64,000 nucleotides of DNA, from NCBI RefSeq assembly GCF_000472545.1, contig NZ_AWZV01000010.1, positions 62,001-126,000 on the forward strand, read 5' to 3'. This document shows, piece after piece, positions 38,230-46,217 of the stretch (positions within the stretch are counted from its first letter, which is position 1; every line of letters begins with the position of its first letter). A program made the translations under genes and the position numbers. The notes beneath the pieces were generated by a model, which searched no databases, had not been told where the DNA came from, and saw only the letters and a program-made list of their open reading frames with translations. Origin of the DNA: Burkholderia sp. WSM2232 (GTDB taxonomy: Bacteria > Pseudomonadota > Gammaproteobacteria > Burkholderiales > Burkholderiaceae).

Positions 38230-39273
38230 ATGAATCTATTAACAAAAGCCAGCCTCGTGTTGATGCTCGGAACATGCGGTTGTTCGGGCGCCGCACAGGC
38301 GCGCGACCTTACCGTGGTCGGTTTTGGCGGTTCCTTGCAGCAGGCGTTCGATACCGCGTACTTCAAGCCTTTTGCTGCGGCACGCGGCCAGCATCTGGTT
38401 CAGGACAGCTATGACGGCGGCATCGCCAAACAGAAGTCGATGGTCGAATCGTCCGCGATCACCTGGGATCTGGTGCAGATGGATGAGAACGAGATGGCCG
38501 CTGCATGCGACCAGGGCGTACTGGAGGTTCTCGACCGCAAGAAGTTGCCGAATGCGAACGAGTATGTGCCTCAGGCGATTTCCAAATGCGGAGTCGGGGC
38601 GTTCGTCTGGTCCGAGGTGATGAGTTATGACCCGAAGAAGTTCGCGTCGAATCCGCCTCAATCCTGGGCGGACTTCTGGAACTTGCAGAAATATCCGGGC
38701 AAGCGCGGGTTGCGCAAGCAACCTCGCATGACACTCGAAATTGCGCTGATGGCGGACGGCGTCGCTCCGCCGGATGTGTACAAGGTGCTCGCCACGCGCG
38801 CGGGCCAGGATCGCGCGTTCAGGAAACTCGCCGAGATCAAGCCACAAATCCAGTGGTGGGACACGGGTGCTCAACCGCTCGAATGGCTGGCCTCAGGTGC
38901 GGTTTCAATCACAGCCGCGTATAACGGACGGGTCAGTGCCGCACAGAAGGAAGGGCGGCAGTTTCCCATCGTCTGGCGAAACCAGCTTTTCAGCATGGAC
39001 TACTGGACGATTATCAAAGGCACGCCAAACAAAGCCGGTGCCTACGATCTGTTGAACTTTACGATGGACTCCGTCAATCAGAAGAAATTCGTCGAGACGA
39101 TTCCGTACGGGGTCGCCAACCGTCAGGTCGCATCCATGATTCCCGCGAGCTTGCTGTCGCAACTTCCGACGGCGCCGGATCACCTGCAAAACGCCTTGCT
39201 GCTCGACACGAATTTCTGGCTCGACCATGAAGAAGAACTCGTGGCCCGATTCAACAAGTGGGTTGCTCAATAA
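38230..39273 (+). CDS. ABC transporter substrate-binding protein, polyamine (PotD) type, copy 1
   Basis: A 347-residue periplasmic binding protein with a signal peptide (about 1-25; CGCSGAAQA precedes the mature RDLTVVGFGG). The mature part has DLVQMDENEMAAACDQGVLE, SWADFWNLQKYPGKRGLRKQ and IQWWDTGAQPLEWLASGAV, which place it in the PotD/PotF-related solute-binding family for polyamines and related cations. It is strongly paralogous to the protein at 44271. It sits directly upstream of two permease genes. Confidence 0.9.
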   Translation: MNLLTKASLVLMLGTCGCSGAAQARDLTVVGFGGSLQQAFDTAYFKPFAAARGQHLVQDSYDGGIAKQKSMVESSAITWDLVQMDENEMAAACDQGVLEVLDRKKLPNANEYVPQAISKCGVGAFVWSEVMSYDPKKFASNPPQSWADFWNLQKYPGKRGLRKQPRMTLEIALMADGVAPPDVYKVLATRAGQDRAFRKLAEIKPQIQWWDTGAQPLEWLASGAVSITAAYNGRVSAAQKEGRQFPIVWRNQLFSMDYWTIIKGTPNKAGAYDLLNFTMDSVNQKKFVETIPYGVANRQVASMIPASLLSQLPTAPDHLQNALLLDTNFWLDHEEELVARFNKWVAQ

Positions 39274-39304
39274 ACTTTGCACGCATCAAACGGCCAGGCT
39301 CCAA

Positions 39305-40660
39305 ATGGAAACTTCTGTGACCACACTCTCGATACCGACGCCATTGCGCCGTGCCTTGCACAAGTCGAAGCGTAGCCGGCGGCTGGTGTCGCTCTTTTTG
39401 ATTGCGCCGTTAAGCGTGTACATCGCCGCCTTTTTCGTCTTACCGATTGGTGTCATGTTTTATCGCGCGGTCGCCAATCCCGAGGTCCGGGCAGCGCTTC
39501 CCCATACTGCGGACGCGGTCCTTGCATGGCAACCGGAGAGCGCGATTGCGTTGCCGCCTGAGGCGATTTACCAAACGCTTGCCAACGAACTCCAGGCGTC
39601 CTATGGCTCGCGGGAACTCGGCGAACTAGCGCGCCGGATGAACTATGAGCATAGCGGCTTGCGGACGCTGTTTCTAAAGACGGCACGCACGCTTGCCAAT
39701 GGCCAGGACACAAAGCACGTAGGCGGCTGGGCGGCACAGCCTGGCGGGACGGATACGCCAGAGACCGCGGCAGGAACTGCGGGTGTGGCAAGCGGGACGA
39801 GCGGGAATCACATAAGCGCGAGGCAAAGGCTTACCGCGATCGATCACGAGTGGGCTTCCGCGTCGACGTGGCGAGCGTTGCGTCGCGCAGCACCGTCCTA
39901 CACGCCGTATTACCTGCTGGCGGCGCTCGATCTGCACGTGGACGACAACGGGCATATTGCCCGTGTATCGGGCGATCAGCGGATCTACATGGAGATACTC
40001 GCACGCACCTTCAGGATCGCCGCGGTCGTGACGGCCCTATGCCTCGTGCTGGGATATCTGCTCGCGGCGTTGATGGTGAAGGCAAACAAGGTGTTTGCGT
40101 TCGCGATGCTCCTCGCCGTCATGTTGCCGTTCTGGACGTCGCTGCTGGCAAGGACAACGGCATGGATCGTCGTGCTTCAGGAGAATGGTCTCGTGAACAA
40201 TGCGTTGATCGCACTCCATGTCGTCGAAAAGCCGCTGACGTTGATATTCAACTCGACTGGCTTATATATCGTCATGGTCCATATCATGCTGCCGTTCACG
40301 GTATTGCCGGTCTACACATCCATGAAGGCGATACCGAAGCATTTCATGCGCGCTTCGGCATCGCTCGGCGGGCATCCAGTACGCGGCTTTTTACACGTAT
40401 ATCTGCCGATGACCATGCCGGGCGTCGGCGCGGGCGCACTGCTCACTTTCATCATCACGATCGGGTACTACATCACGCCGTCTCTCGTTGCCAGCGCTCG
40501 AGAACAGATGCTCGGCTACTTCATCGCTTTCTATGCAAACACCACGGTGAACTGGGGCATGTCCTCAGCACTCGGAATCATCTTGCTGGCCAGCGTCGCA
40601 CTTATCTACGCGATTGCGGCGCGAACAGTGGGCATTCGTCAGATCGCCGGCTTGCGCTAG
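39305..40660 (+). CDS. ABC transporter permease, PotB type, with large periplasmic insert
   Basis: A 451-residue permease from ATG 39305. The first helix is at about residues 28-52. A region of about 185 residues follows, with a low-complexity Gly/Ala/Thr segment (about 140-168), and the remaining five helices start near residue 234. The EAA-loop region reads RASASLGGHPVRGFLHVYLP, which contacts the ATPase. Ordinary PotB proteins are about 280 residues, so the insert is notable and may interact with the two binding proteins. The gene partly follows the binding-protein gene at 32 bases. Confidence 0.88.
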   Translation: METSVTTLSIPTPLRRALHKSKRSRRLVSLFLIAPLSVYIAAFFVLPIGVMFYRAVANPEVRAALPHTADAVLAWQPESAIALPPEAIYQTLANELQASYGSRELGELARRMNYEHSGLRTLFLKTARTLANGQDTKHVGGWAAQPGGTDTPETAAGTAGVASGTSGNHISARQRLTAIDHEWASASTWRALRRAAPSYTPYYLLAALDLHVDDNGHIARVSGDQRIYMEILARTFRIAAVVTALCLVLGYLLAALMVKANKVFAFAMLLAVMLPFWTSLLARTTAWIVVLQENGLVNNALIALHVVEKPLTLIFNSTGLYIVMVHIMLPFTVLPVYTSMKAIPKHFMRASASLGGHPVRGFLHVYLPMTMPGVGAGALLTFIITIGYYITPSLVASAREQMLGYFIAFYANTTVNWGMSSALGIILLASVALIYAIAARTVGIRQIAGLR

Positions 40661-40670
40661 GGAGGAAGGA

Positions 40671-41486
40671 ATGACCCATCAATTATTAAGCCGGCTTGCC
40701 AGCACGATCCATCATGCGTTTGGCGGCATCATGATCGTGTTTCTCATCGCGCCATTGCTGGCCGTTGTGCCTATCTCGTTCAGCTCGGGCAGCTTTTTGT
40801 CCTATCCGCTGCCGGGGTTTTCACTGCAGTGGTACAGGCAGGTCTTTACCGGCGGACCGTGGATGGACGCGCTGTTGAACAGCCTGATCGTCGGTGCCAG
40901 CGCGACGGTCTTTGCGACGGTGATGGGGACCCTTGCAGCGTTTGCTTTCGCGCGTCGCGATTTGCCTGCGGCGCGTTCGATGCTCGGATTCCTGATCTCC
41001 CCGATGATCGTGCCGCCCGTCATTAGTGGGCTCGGCATGTATTTCTTCTTCGGTCAGATTGGGCTCACAAGCACGCTGACTGGGCTTGTGCTTGCTCATA
41101 CCGTGCTGGCGACGCCTTTTGTGGTCGTCACCGTGACGGCGACTCTGCAGGGCTTTGACATGAACCTCCTGCGAGCCGCGTCGACGCTCGGCGCGGCGCC
41201 GATGCGAAGCTTCTTTGGTATCGCCCTGCCATTGATTGCGCCTGGTATCGTGTCCGGAGGACTGTTCGCTTTCATGACGTCGTTCGATGACATCGTGGTC
41301 GCGCTGTTTATCGGTGGACCGGCTCAACGCACGTTGCCGCGCCAGATGTTCGACGGAATGCGCGACAGCATCAACCCGTCCACCGTTGCGATGTCCACTT
41401 TTCTTCTGGTGGTCGCGTTTCTCACTTTGCTTTGTGCCGCATGGATGACGCATCGTTCGCGCCGCCAGTTGCAACTGCCCACCTGA
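40671..41486 (+). CDS. ABC transporter permease, PotC type
   Basis: A 271-residue, six-helix permease starting at ATG 40671 behind GGAGGAAGG. The first helix is at about 18-42, followed by typical PotC features (YPLPGFSLQWYRQVFTGGPW) and the EAA loop LLRAASTLGAAPMRSFFGIA. It starts 11 bases after the first permease gene and would form the heterodimeric channel with it. The ATPase gene is separated and lies at 47618. Confidence 0.92.
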   Translation: MTHQLLSRLASTIHHAFGGIMIVFLIAPLLAVVPISFSSGSFLSYPLPGFSLQWYRQVFTGGPWMDALLNSLIVGASATVFATVMGTLAAFAFARRDLPAARSMLGFLISPMIVPPVISGLGMYFFFGQIGLTSTLTGLVLAHTVLATPFVVVTVTATLQGFDMNLLRAASTLGAAPMRSFFGIALPLIAPGIVSGGLFAFMTSFDDIVVALFIGGPAQRTLPRQMFDGMRDSINPSTVAMSTFLLVVAFLTLLCAAWMTHRSRRQLQLPT

Positions 41487-41502
41487 CCGTAGAGTCCCGA
41501 CC

Positions 41503-42429
41503 ATGTCCGATTTTAGCAATGGCGTTGCCTTCATCGAAGGCGTATATATGCCGGTATCAGAAGCCGCGATTCCCATTCTCGACCGGGGCTTCGTGCGCTC
41601 CGACGCGACTTACGATGTCGCCCATGTCTGGAAGGGCAGCTTTTTCCGGCTGGGCGATCATATCGACCGGTTTTTCGAATCGATGCGCAGCTTGCGGATG
41701 AGCTTGCGGTACTCAAAGGAGCAGATTGAGCAAATACTCACCGAGTGTGTTCGGAAAAGCGGCTTGCGGGACGCGTATGTGCAGATGACCTGTACGCGTG
41801 GCGTGCCCGCTCGCGGTTCTCGCGATCCGCGAGAATGTATCAATCGCTTCTATGCCTTTGCGCAGCCGTTCGTCTGGATCGCCAACGAAGAACAGCGCGA
41901 GTGCGGCCTTTCCATGATCGTCAGCAGCGTCCAGCGCATTCCGCCCGCAGCGGTAGACCCGCGCGTCAAGAATTTTCATTGGCTCGATCTGACTATGGGT
42001 ATTTTCGAAGCCTACGACCGTGGCGCGATCGTAGCTGTACTGGGCGATGGCAACGGACATGTCACCGAAGGTGCCGGGTTCAACGTCTTTCTCGTTAAGG
42101 ATGGTGTCCTTGCCACGCCGGACAGCGGGGTGTTCGAAGGAATGACACGTCGCACCGTTATTGAATTAGCCGCCTTGCTCGATCGGCGTTGCGAGGTTCG
42201 GCCTGTCAGCGTGGAGGAGCTACGCCAGGCAGACGAAATTTTCCTGTCCAGTACGGCTGGCGGCATCATGCCGGTCACCGTTCTGGACGGCGAACCGGTG
42301 GGCGGCGGCCGCGTCGGCGGCATCACGAGGCAGTTCGCAAGTGAATACTGGGGGCGCCAGGAAACGGGCTGGCTCTGCACACCGATCGACTACAGACTGC
42401 AAAATGGAGAACCCGTACCATGTTTCTGA
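41503..42429 (+). CDS. class IV aminotransferase, resembles (R)-selective amine transaminases
   Basis: A 308-residue PLP fold-type IV enzyme. Catalytic Lys156 lies in VDPRVKNFHW, and Glu189 (HVTEGAGFN), 33 residues later, should bind the PLP ring nitrogen. The stretches DLTMGIFEAYDRGA, GFNVFLVKDGVLATPDSGVF and STAGGIMPVTVLDGEPVGGG closely resemble (R)-amine:pyruvate transaminases such as those from Arthrobacter and Aspergillus, more than ordinary BCAT or D-alanine transaminases. It would deaminate a chiral primary amine or D-amino acid. Overlaps the next gene by 10 bases. Confidence 0.85.
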   Translation: MSDFSNGVAFIEGVYMPVSEAAIPILDRGFVRSDATYDVAHVWKGSFFRLGDHIDRFFESMRSLRMSLRYSKEQIEQILTECVRKSGLRDAYVQMTCTRGVPARGSRDPRECINRFYAFAQPFVWIANEEQRECGLSMIVSSVQRIPPAAVDPRVKNFHWLDLTMGIFEAYDRGAIVAVLGDGNGHVTEGAGFNVFLVKDGVLATPDSGVFEGMTRRTVIELAALLDRRCEVRPVSVEELRQADEIFLSSTAGGIMPVTVLDGEPVGGGRVGGITRQFASEYWGRQETGWLCTPIDYRLQNGEPVPCF

Positions 42430-43178
42430 TCACCGGCGGCACACATGGAATCGGCGAAGCGATCGTGAGACGCCTCGTGCGCGATAACGAAAAGGTCGTT
42501 TTCACCGGACGCGATGAGGCAAGCGGCCGGGCACTCGAGGCGGAGCTTCCCGGCGCTACCTTCATGCAGGGCGATGTCGCTAGCGAAGCGGATTGTCAGC
42601 GCATTGTTCAAGCGACTGTGGCGCTCGGACATGGCAAGCTTTCGGGGCTGGTGAACAACGCCGGCACCTCGGCCCGCAATGCATTTTCCGAGGCCAGTGC
42701 GGCAGATTGGGATCGTGTGATGGCGGTCAACGCGCGTTCCGCATTCCTGTTTATCCGGCATGCACTTCCGGCATTGATTGCGGCACGCGGCGCGGTAGTC
42801 AATATGTCGTCGATTGCAGGCAAGGTCGGCGAAGAAGGGCTCGCGGTCTACTGTGCGTCGAAAGCCGCATTGCTGGGCCTGACCCAGGCTCTTGCGCTGG
42901 AATATGGCCAGCATGTGCGCTTCAACGCTGTGTGTCCAGGGCAGATCGCAACGCGGATGATGGAGACCGTACTCGCTGATACTGCACGTCTGACTGCGCT
43001 GACTCACAGGATTCCGGCGGGACGGCTGGCTGACCCGTCCGAGGTAGCCGAGGCCGTGTACTGGCTGTTGTCGCCGGCTTCCAGCTATGTCAATGGCACG
43101 AGTTTGACCGTAGACGGTGGCGAGACTGCGGGGCTGAAGACACCACCTCGTCCGGCCCGGAACGACACCCTCGTCTGA
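42420..43178 (+). CDS. short-chain dehydrogenase/reductase
   Basis: A 252-residue classical SDR: TGGTHGIG (5-12), NNAGTS near 78-83, catalytic serine in MSSIAGK, YCASK, and the C-terminal GTSLTVDGGETAG. The very short N terminus before the nucleotide loop is normal for this subgroup. It overlaps the class IV transaminase gene and precedes a deacetylase, so it probably reduces or oxidises the carbonyl product of transamination. Substrate unknown. Confidence 0.88.
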   Translation: MFLITGGTHGIGEAIVRRLVRDNEKVVFTGRDEASGRALEAELPGATFMQGDVASEADCQRIVQATVALGHGKLSGLVNNAGTSARNAFSEASAADWDRVMAVNARSAFLFIRHALPALIAARGAVVNMSSIAGKVGEEGLAVYCASKAALLGLTQALALEYGQHVRFNAVCPGQIATRMMETVLADTARLTALTHRIPAGRLADPSEVAEAVYWLLSPASSYVNGTSLTVDGGETAGLKTPPRPARNDTLV

Positions 43179-43191
43179 TAGCGAGAACTTT

Positions 43192-44217
43192 ATGATTCCC
43201 GTTCTATACACGGAAGCGCATCGCCTGCACGAGCCTGGCTTTTTCTTCAAAGCAGGTGCGATGGGCGAAGCGCAGGAAAAGCGCGAACGCGCGGACGAAT
43301 TGCTTGCGGCGGTCAAGGCCGCAGGATATCCGACGCCTGTGCCCGAGCAGCTTGGAATTGCGCCTATCGCCGCGATTCATACGCCGGACTATCTGTGCTT
43401 TCTCGAAGAGGCCTACGAGATATGGCGGCAGATTCCCGCCGCCGGTCCCGAAGTGGTTCCGAACGTGTTCGCGGTACCTGGCATGACTCACGGGTATCCA
43501 ACGCGGATAGTCGGGCGAGCGGGATATCACATGCAGGATCTCGCCTCGCCGATGGGGGAGGGAACATACGTGGCTGCAATGGCCGCAGCCAACCTTGCCG
43601 CAGATGCCGCGAGGCGGGTTGCCGCAGGCGAGCACGCCGCTTACGCATTGTGCCGCCCGCCGGGTCACCATGCCTATGCGGATCGCGCAGGCGGCGTGTG
43701 CTACCTCAACAACGCCGCAATTGCTGCTCAGTATTTGCTGCGCACAGCCCGTCGGGTCGCCATCGTCGATATTGACGTCCATCACGGCAATGGAACCCAA
43801 GGGGTCTTCTATCAGCGATCAGACGTATTCTTCGTCTCCCTGCATCGCGACCCGGTCGACTATCACCCGTATTTTTGCGGCTACGCCCAGGAGCGCGGCG
43901 AAGGCGCTGGACTTGGCTACAACCTCAACTTGCCACTGCCTGCTGGCACTGGCGACGATCAATACCTCGATGCGCTGGATTTCGGGTTGCGCCGGGTCGA
44001 GAAATTTGCGGCGGACGCGCTGGTGGTTTCACTCGGTCTGGATGCCCACGAACACGACCCGTTTCAGGGATTACGCATCACGACCGACGGCTTTGCCCGT
44101 ATCGCGGCCAGGCTTGCGGCGCTCAAGTTGCCTTCCGTTCTGGTTCAGGAAGGTGGCTATGATCGCGCGAATATCGGGGCGAACCTGTTGAGTTTTTTTC
44201 GCGGTTTCGCCGGCTAG
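43192..44217 (+). CDS. histone-deacetylase-family amidohydrolase, acetylpolyamine deacetylase-like
   Basis: A 341-residue zinc deacetylase. The general base pair is His159-His160 (RPPGHHA), zinc ligands are Asp195 and His197 (DIDVHHGNG) and Asp284 (LGLDAHEHDPF), and Tyr323 (QEGGYD) polarises the amide. Length and these positions are almost those I recall for Mycoplana ramosa acetylpolyamine amidohydrolase. It removes acetyl from N-acetylated amines in the cytosol, giving the free amine to the transaminases in the same operon. The segment around 100-125 differs from what I recall of that enzyme's specificity loop, so the substrate may not be a linear polyamine. Confidence 0.9.
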   Translation: MIPVLYTEAHRLHEPGFFFKAGAMGEAQEKRERADELLAAVKAAGYPTPVPEQLGIAPIAAIHTPDYLCFLEEAYEIWRQIPAAGPEVVPNVFAVPGMTHGYPTRIVGRAGYHMQDLASPMGEGTYVAAMAAANLAADAARRVAAGEHAAYALCRPPGHHAYADRAGGVCYLNNAAIAAQYLLRTARRVAIVDIDVHHGNGTQGVFYQRSDVFFVSLHRDPVDYHPYFCGYAQERGEGAGLGYNLNLPLPAGTGDDQYLDALDFGLRRVEKFAADALVVSLGLDAHEHDPFQGLRITTDGFARIAARLAALKLPSVLVQEGGYDRANIGANLLSFFRGFAG

Positions 44218-44270
44218 ACGGGTTCAAAACCCCGCGCCGCTTTTGCCGATCTGATTTCTTAGGAACCCAA

Positions 44271-45311
44271 ATGAAGCCACTAAAAATAGTGCCCCTCGCT
44301 GCGGCATTGTTGTGTTGCGCATTCTCCACTGCCTATGCTCGCGATCTTACGGTCGTGAGTGTCGGCGGCACCTTGCAGGACGCTTATCGGGCGGCCTATT
44401 GGAAGCCCTACCAACAGCAGGCAGGGCAACACCTGATCGAGGATATCAACCTCGTAGGTTTGTCGAAGGCCAAGGCGATGGTCGAAGGGAACAACGTCAC
44501 GTGGGACCTCGTGCAGATGGATGAAGAGGACGTGGTCAATGGCTGCGATCAGGGCTTGCTGGAGCAGGTCGACTGGGCCCGTGCCGCGCCGGCGACCGCC
44601 GGCATCCCACGCAGCGAGATCACGCGCTGCGGGGTTGCGTCGATGATATGGGCCAATGTTCTCGCCTATGACGGCGGTCGGATCAAGGACGGCCCAAAGT
44701 CATGGGCCGATTTCTGGGACGTCAAACGATGGCCGGGCAAACGGGGCCTGCGCAAGCAGGCCAAACAAACGCTGGAAATCGCGTTGCTCGCCGACGGCGT
44801 CGCACCTGCCGATGTCTATAAGGTGCTCGCCACACCCGCCGGGCAAGACCGGGCATTCGCGAAGCTCGATCAACTGAAGCCATATATCCAATGGTGGGAT
44901 GCGGGCGCGCAGCCGGTCGAATGGCTTGCCTCGGGCGCGGTCGCCATGACCAGCGCGTACAACGGCCGGATCGACGCGGCCAATAAGGAAGGCAGGCAAT
45001 TAAGGATCGTCTGGAAGAATGAGATCTACGGCCCCACGTTCTGGGTCGTGCTCAAGGGCTCGCCGAATAAGGCAGCGGCTGTCAGGTTGATTGACTACAT
45101 GTCCGGCCCGCAGCAGCAGGTGCGCTTTTCTCAGTTGGTTCCATACGGACCGGCGAATCGGCAAGCGTTGGCATCCTTGCCGGCGGCGGCTCTGGCTAAC
45201 CTGCCCAACGCGCCGCAGAACCTGCAGGGCCCGGTTCTTCAAAACACCGCTTTCTGGGCGGATCACCTCGACGAATTGCAGCAACGTTTTGCACGCTGGA
45301 GCAGCAACTAG
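44271..45311 (+). CDS. ABC transporter substrate-binding protein, polyamine (PotD) type, copy 2
   Basis: A 346-residue binding protein with signal peptide (cleavage near AYA-RDLTVV, about residue 23). It is collinear with the protein at 38230 and shares DLTVV, WDLVQMDE, SWADFW, PGKRGLRKQ, DVYKVLAT and IQWWD-GAQP-EWLASGAV, but many binding-cleft positions differ. Two binding proteins for one set of permeases suggests two related ligands, perhaps acetylated and free forms. Last gene of the rightward operon, meeting the leftward gntR gene. Confidence 0.9.
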   Translation: MKPLKIVPLAAALLCCAFSTAYARDLTVVSVGGTLQDAYRAAYWKPYQQQAGQHLIEDINLVGLSKAKAMVEGNNVTWDLVQMDEEDVVNGCDQGLLEQVDWARAAPATAGIPRSEITRCGVASMIWANVLAYDGGRIKDGPKSWADFWDVKRWPGKRGLRKQAKQTLEIALLADGVAPADVYKVLATPAGQDRAFAKLDQLKPYIQWWDAGAQPVEWLASGAVAMTSAYNGRIDAANKEGRQLRIVWKNEIYGPTFWVVLKGSPNKAAAVRLIDYMSGPQQQVRFSQLVPYGPANRQALASLPAAALANLPNAPQNLQGPVLQNTAFWADHLDELQQRFARWSSN

Positions 45312-45368
45312 AAGTGCGGGAGCGGGTAGCGCTGCGTCGAGGACAGGCTACCCGAGTCGATGACGTCT

Positions 45369-45398
45369 CATAAGGCGCCATCACATAAGGCGCCATCA
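45369..45398. repeat. 15-base perfect tandem duplication
   Basis: CATAAGGCGCCATCA occurs twice head-to-tail (45369-45383, 45384-45398) between the convergent ends of the binding-protein and gntR genes, just beyond the gntR stop. Each unit contains the palindrome GGCGCC. It may be a local slippage duplication without function. Confidence 0.85.
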
Positions 45399-45405
45399 CG
45401 AAGCT

Positions 45406-46083
45406 TCAATTACCGGTAACCCGATCGAGGAATGCACTGATGGTGGAGCCCGCGCCGAGCAGGTCGGTGCGGATTGCTTCACCGGCAGCCTGGGCGTCCG
45501 CTTTCCCCAAGGCATCCAGAATTTCTCGATGACTGTCGGGATCGTTCTTCGACCCGGAATAGGCATCGTTGTAGTAGGCGCGAAGTATGGGGCCGGTCGA
45601 AGCCCACAAGGTTTCGATGATCGCCAGCAGAGTGGGAAGTCCGCATCGACTGTAGATACCGAAATGGAATTCACGGTTATGGCGCATCCGCTCGACGGGG
45701 TCATGCTTCAACCCGGCCTGGATGTAGCGCTTGTTAATGGAGTTCAGCTCGGCCAGGTCGCGTTTGGATAACCGGGGAGTGGCCAGCTCGGTCGCGAGCG
45801 GTTCGAGCGAGAGCCGAATGGTTCGGAGCTCGACATAACGGGCCGTATCGAGCGGCGGCACGCTGATCATTTTGGCGGCTTGCATATCCAGCGCTCTCTC
45901 GCTGACCAGCCGCATGAGCGCTTCACGAACCGGGGTTGCACTGGTGCCAAACCGTTCGGCCAGTTCGTGGATGCGAATTCGCTCGTTTGGCATGAAGCTA
46001 CCGGCGATCAGCGCTTCACGGACTTCGCTGTACACGCGCGCAGACATGTTCGCGCGTTCGATGGGTTGAAGATGGTCGTTCAC
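45406..46083 (-). CDS. GntR/FCD family transcriptional regulator of the amine cluster
   Basis: A 225-residue GntR protein. Winged helix: MSARVYSEVREALIAGSFMP, RIRIHELAERFGTSATPVRE, ALMRLVSERAL. The FCD domain has RHNREFHFGIYS and DSHREILDAL, which supply candidate metal-binding histidines. It is divergent from the class III aminotransferase gene; palindromes similar to ATAGGATATATTCTATATTC lie beside it, before that gene, and before the transketolase operon, so it most likely represses both units and itself. Confidence 0.92.
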   Translation of the reverse strand: MNDHLQPIERANMSARVYSEVREALIAGSFMPNERIRIHELAERFGTSATPVREALMRLVSERALDMQAAKMISVPPLDTARYVELRTIRLSLEPLATELATPRLSKRDLAELNSINKRYIQAGLKHDPVERMRHNREFHFGIYSRCGLPTLLAIIETLWASTGPILRAYYNDAYSGSKNDPDSHREILDALGKADAQAAGEAIRTDLLGAGSTISAFLDRVTGN

Positions 46084-46087
46084 GGGA

Positions 46088-46104
46088 TTCTATATCGTAT
46101 ATTG
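46088..46104. promoter_or_regulatory. diverged copy of the palindromic operator near gntR
   Basis: TTCTATATCGTATATTG, just upstream of the gntR start, resembles the cluster's operator on the opposite strand (about 13 of 16 core positions). A plausible autoregulatory site, weaker than the other two. Confidence 0.45.
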
Positions 46105-46178
46105 CGGCCAATTATAGCGGATGCGGCTTTGATTGAACGCCGCTGTGGCAACGAAACGGGTTGCCATTTGTTGCCGTC

Positions 46179-46202
46179 GAATATAGGATATATTCTATAT
46201 TC
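46179..46202. promoter_or_regulatory. palindromic operator before the aminotransferase operon
   Basis: A 24-base near-perfect inverted repeat reading GAATATAGGATA on one side and TATTCTATATTC on the other, ending 15 bases before ATG 46218. Its right 20 bases match the site at 36152-36173 with a single difference, and the distance to the start codon is nearly the same (15 versus 17). Confidence 0.75.
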
Positions 46203-46217
46203 ATCTAAGGGGCAAAA

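Noticed and set aside
45369..45398. Possible CRISPR-like repeat
   Set aside because: Only two adjacent 15-base units without spacers; a simple tandem duplication.
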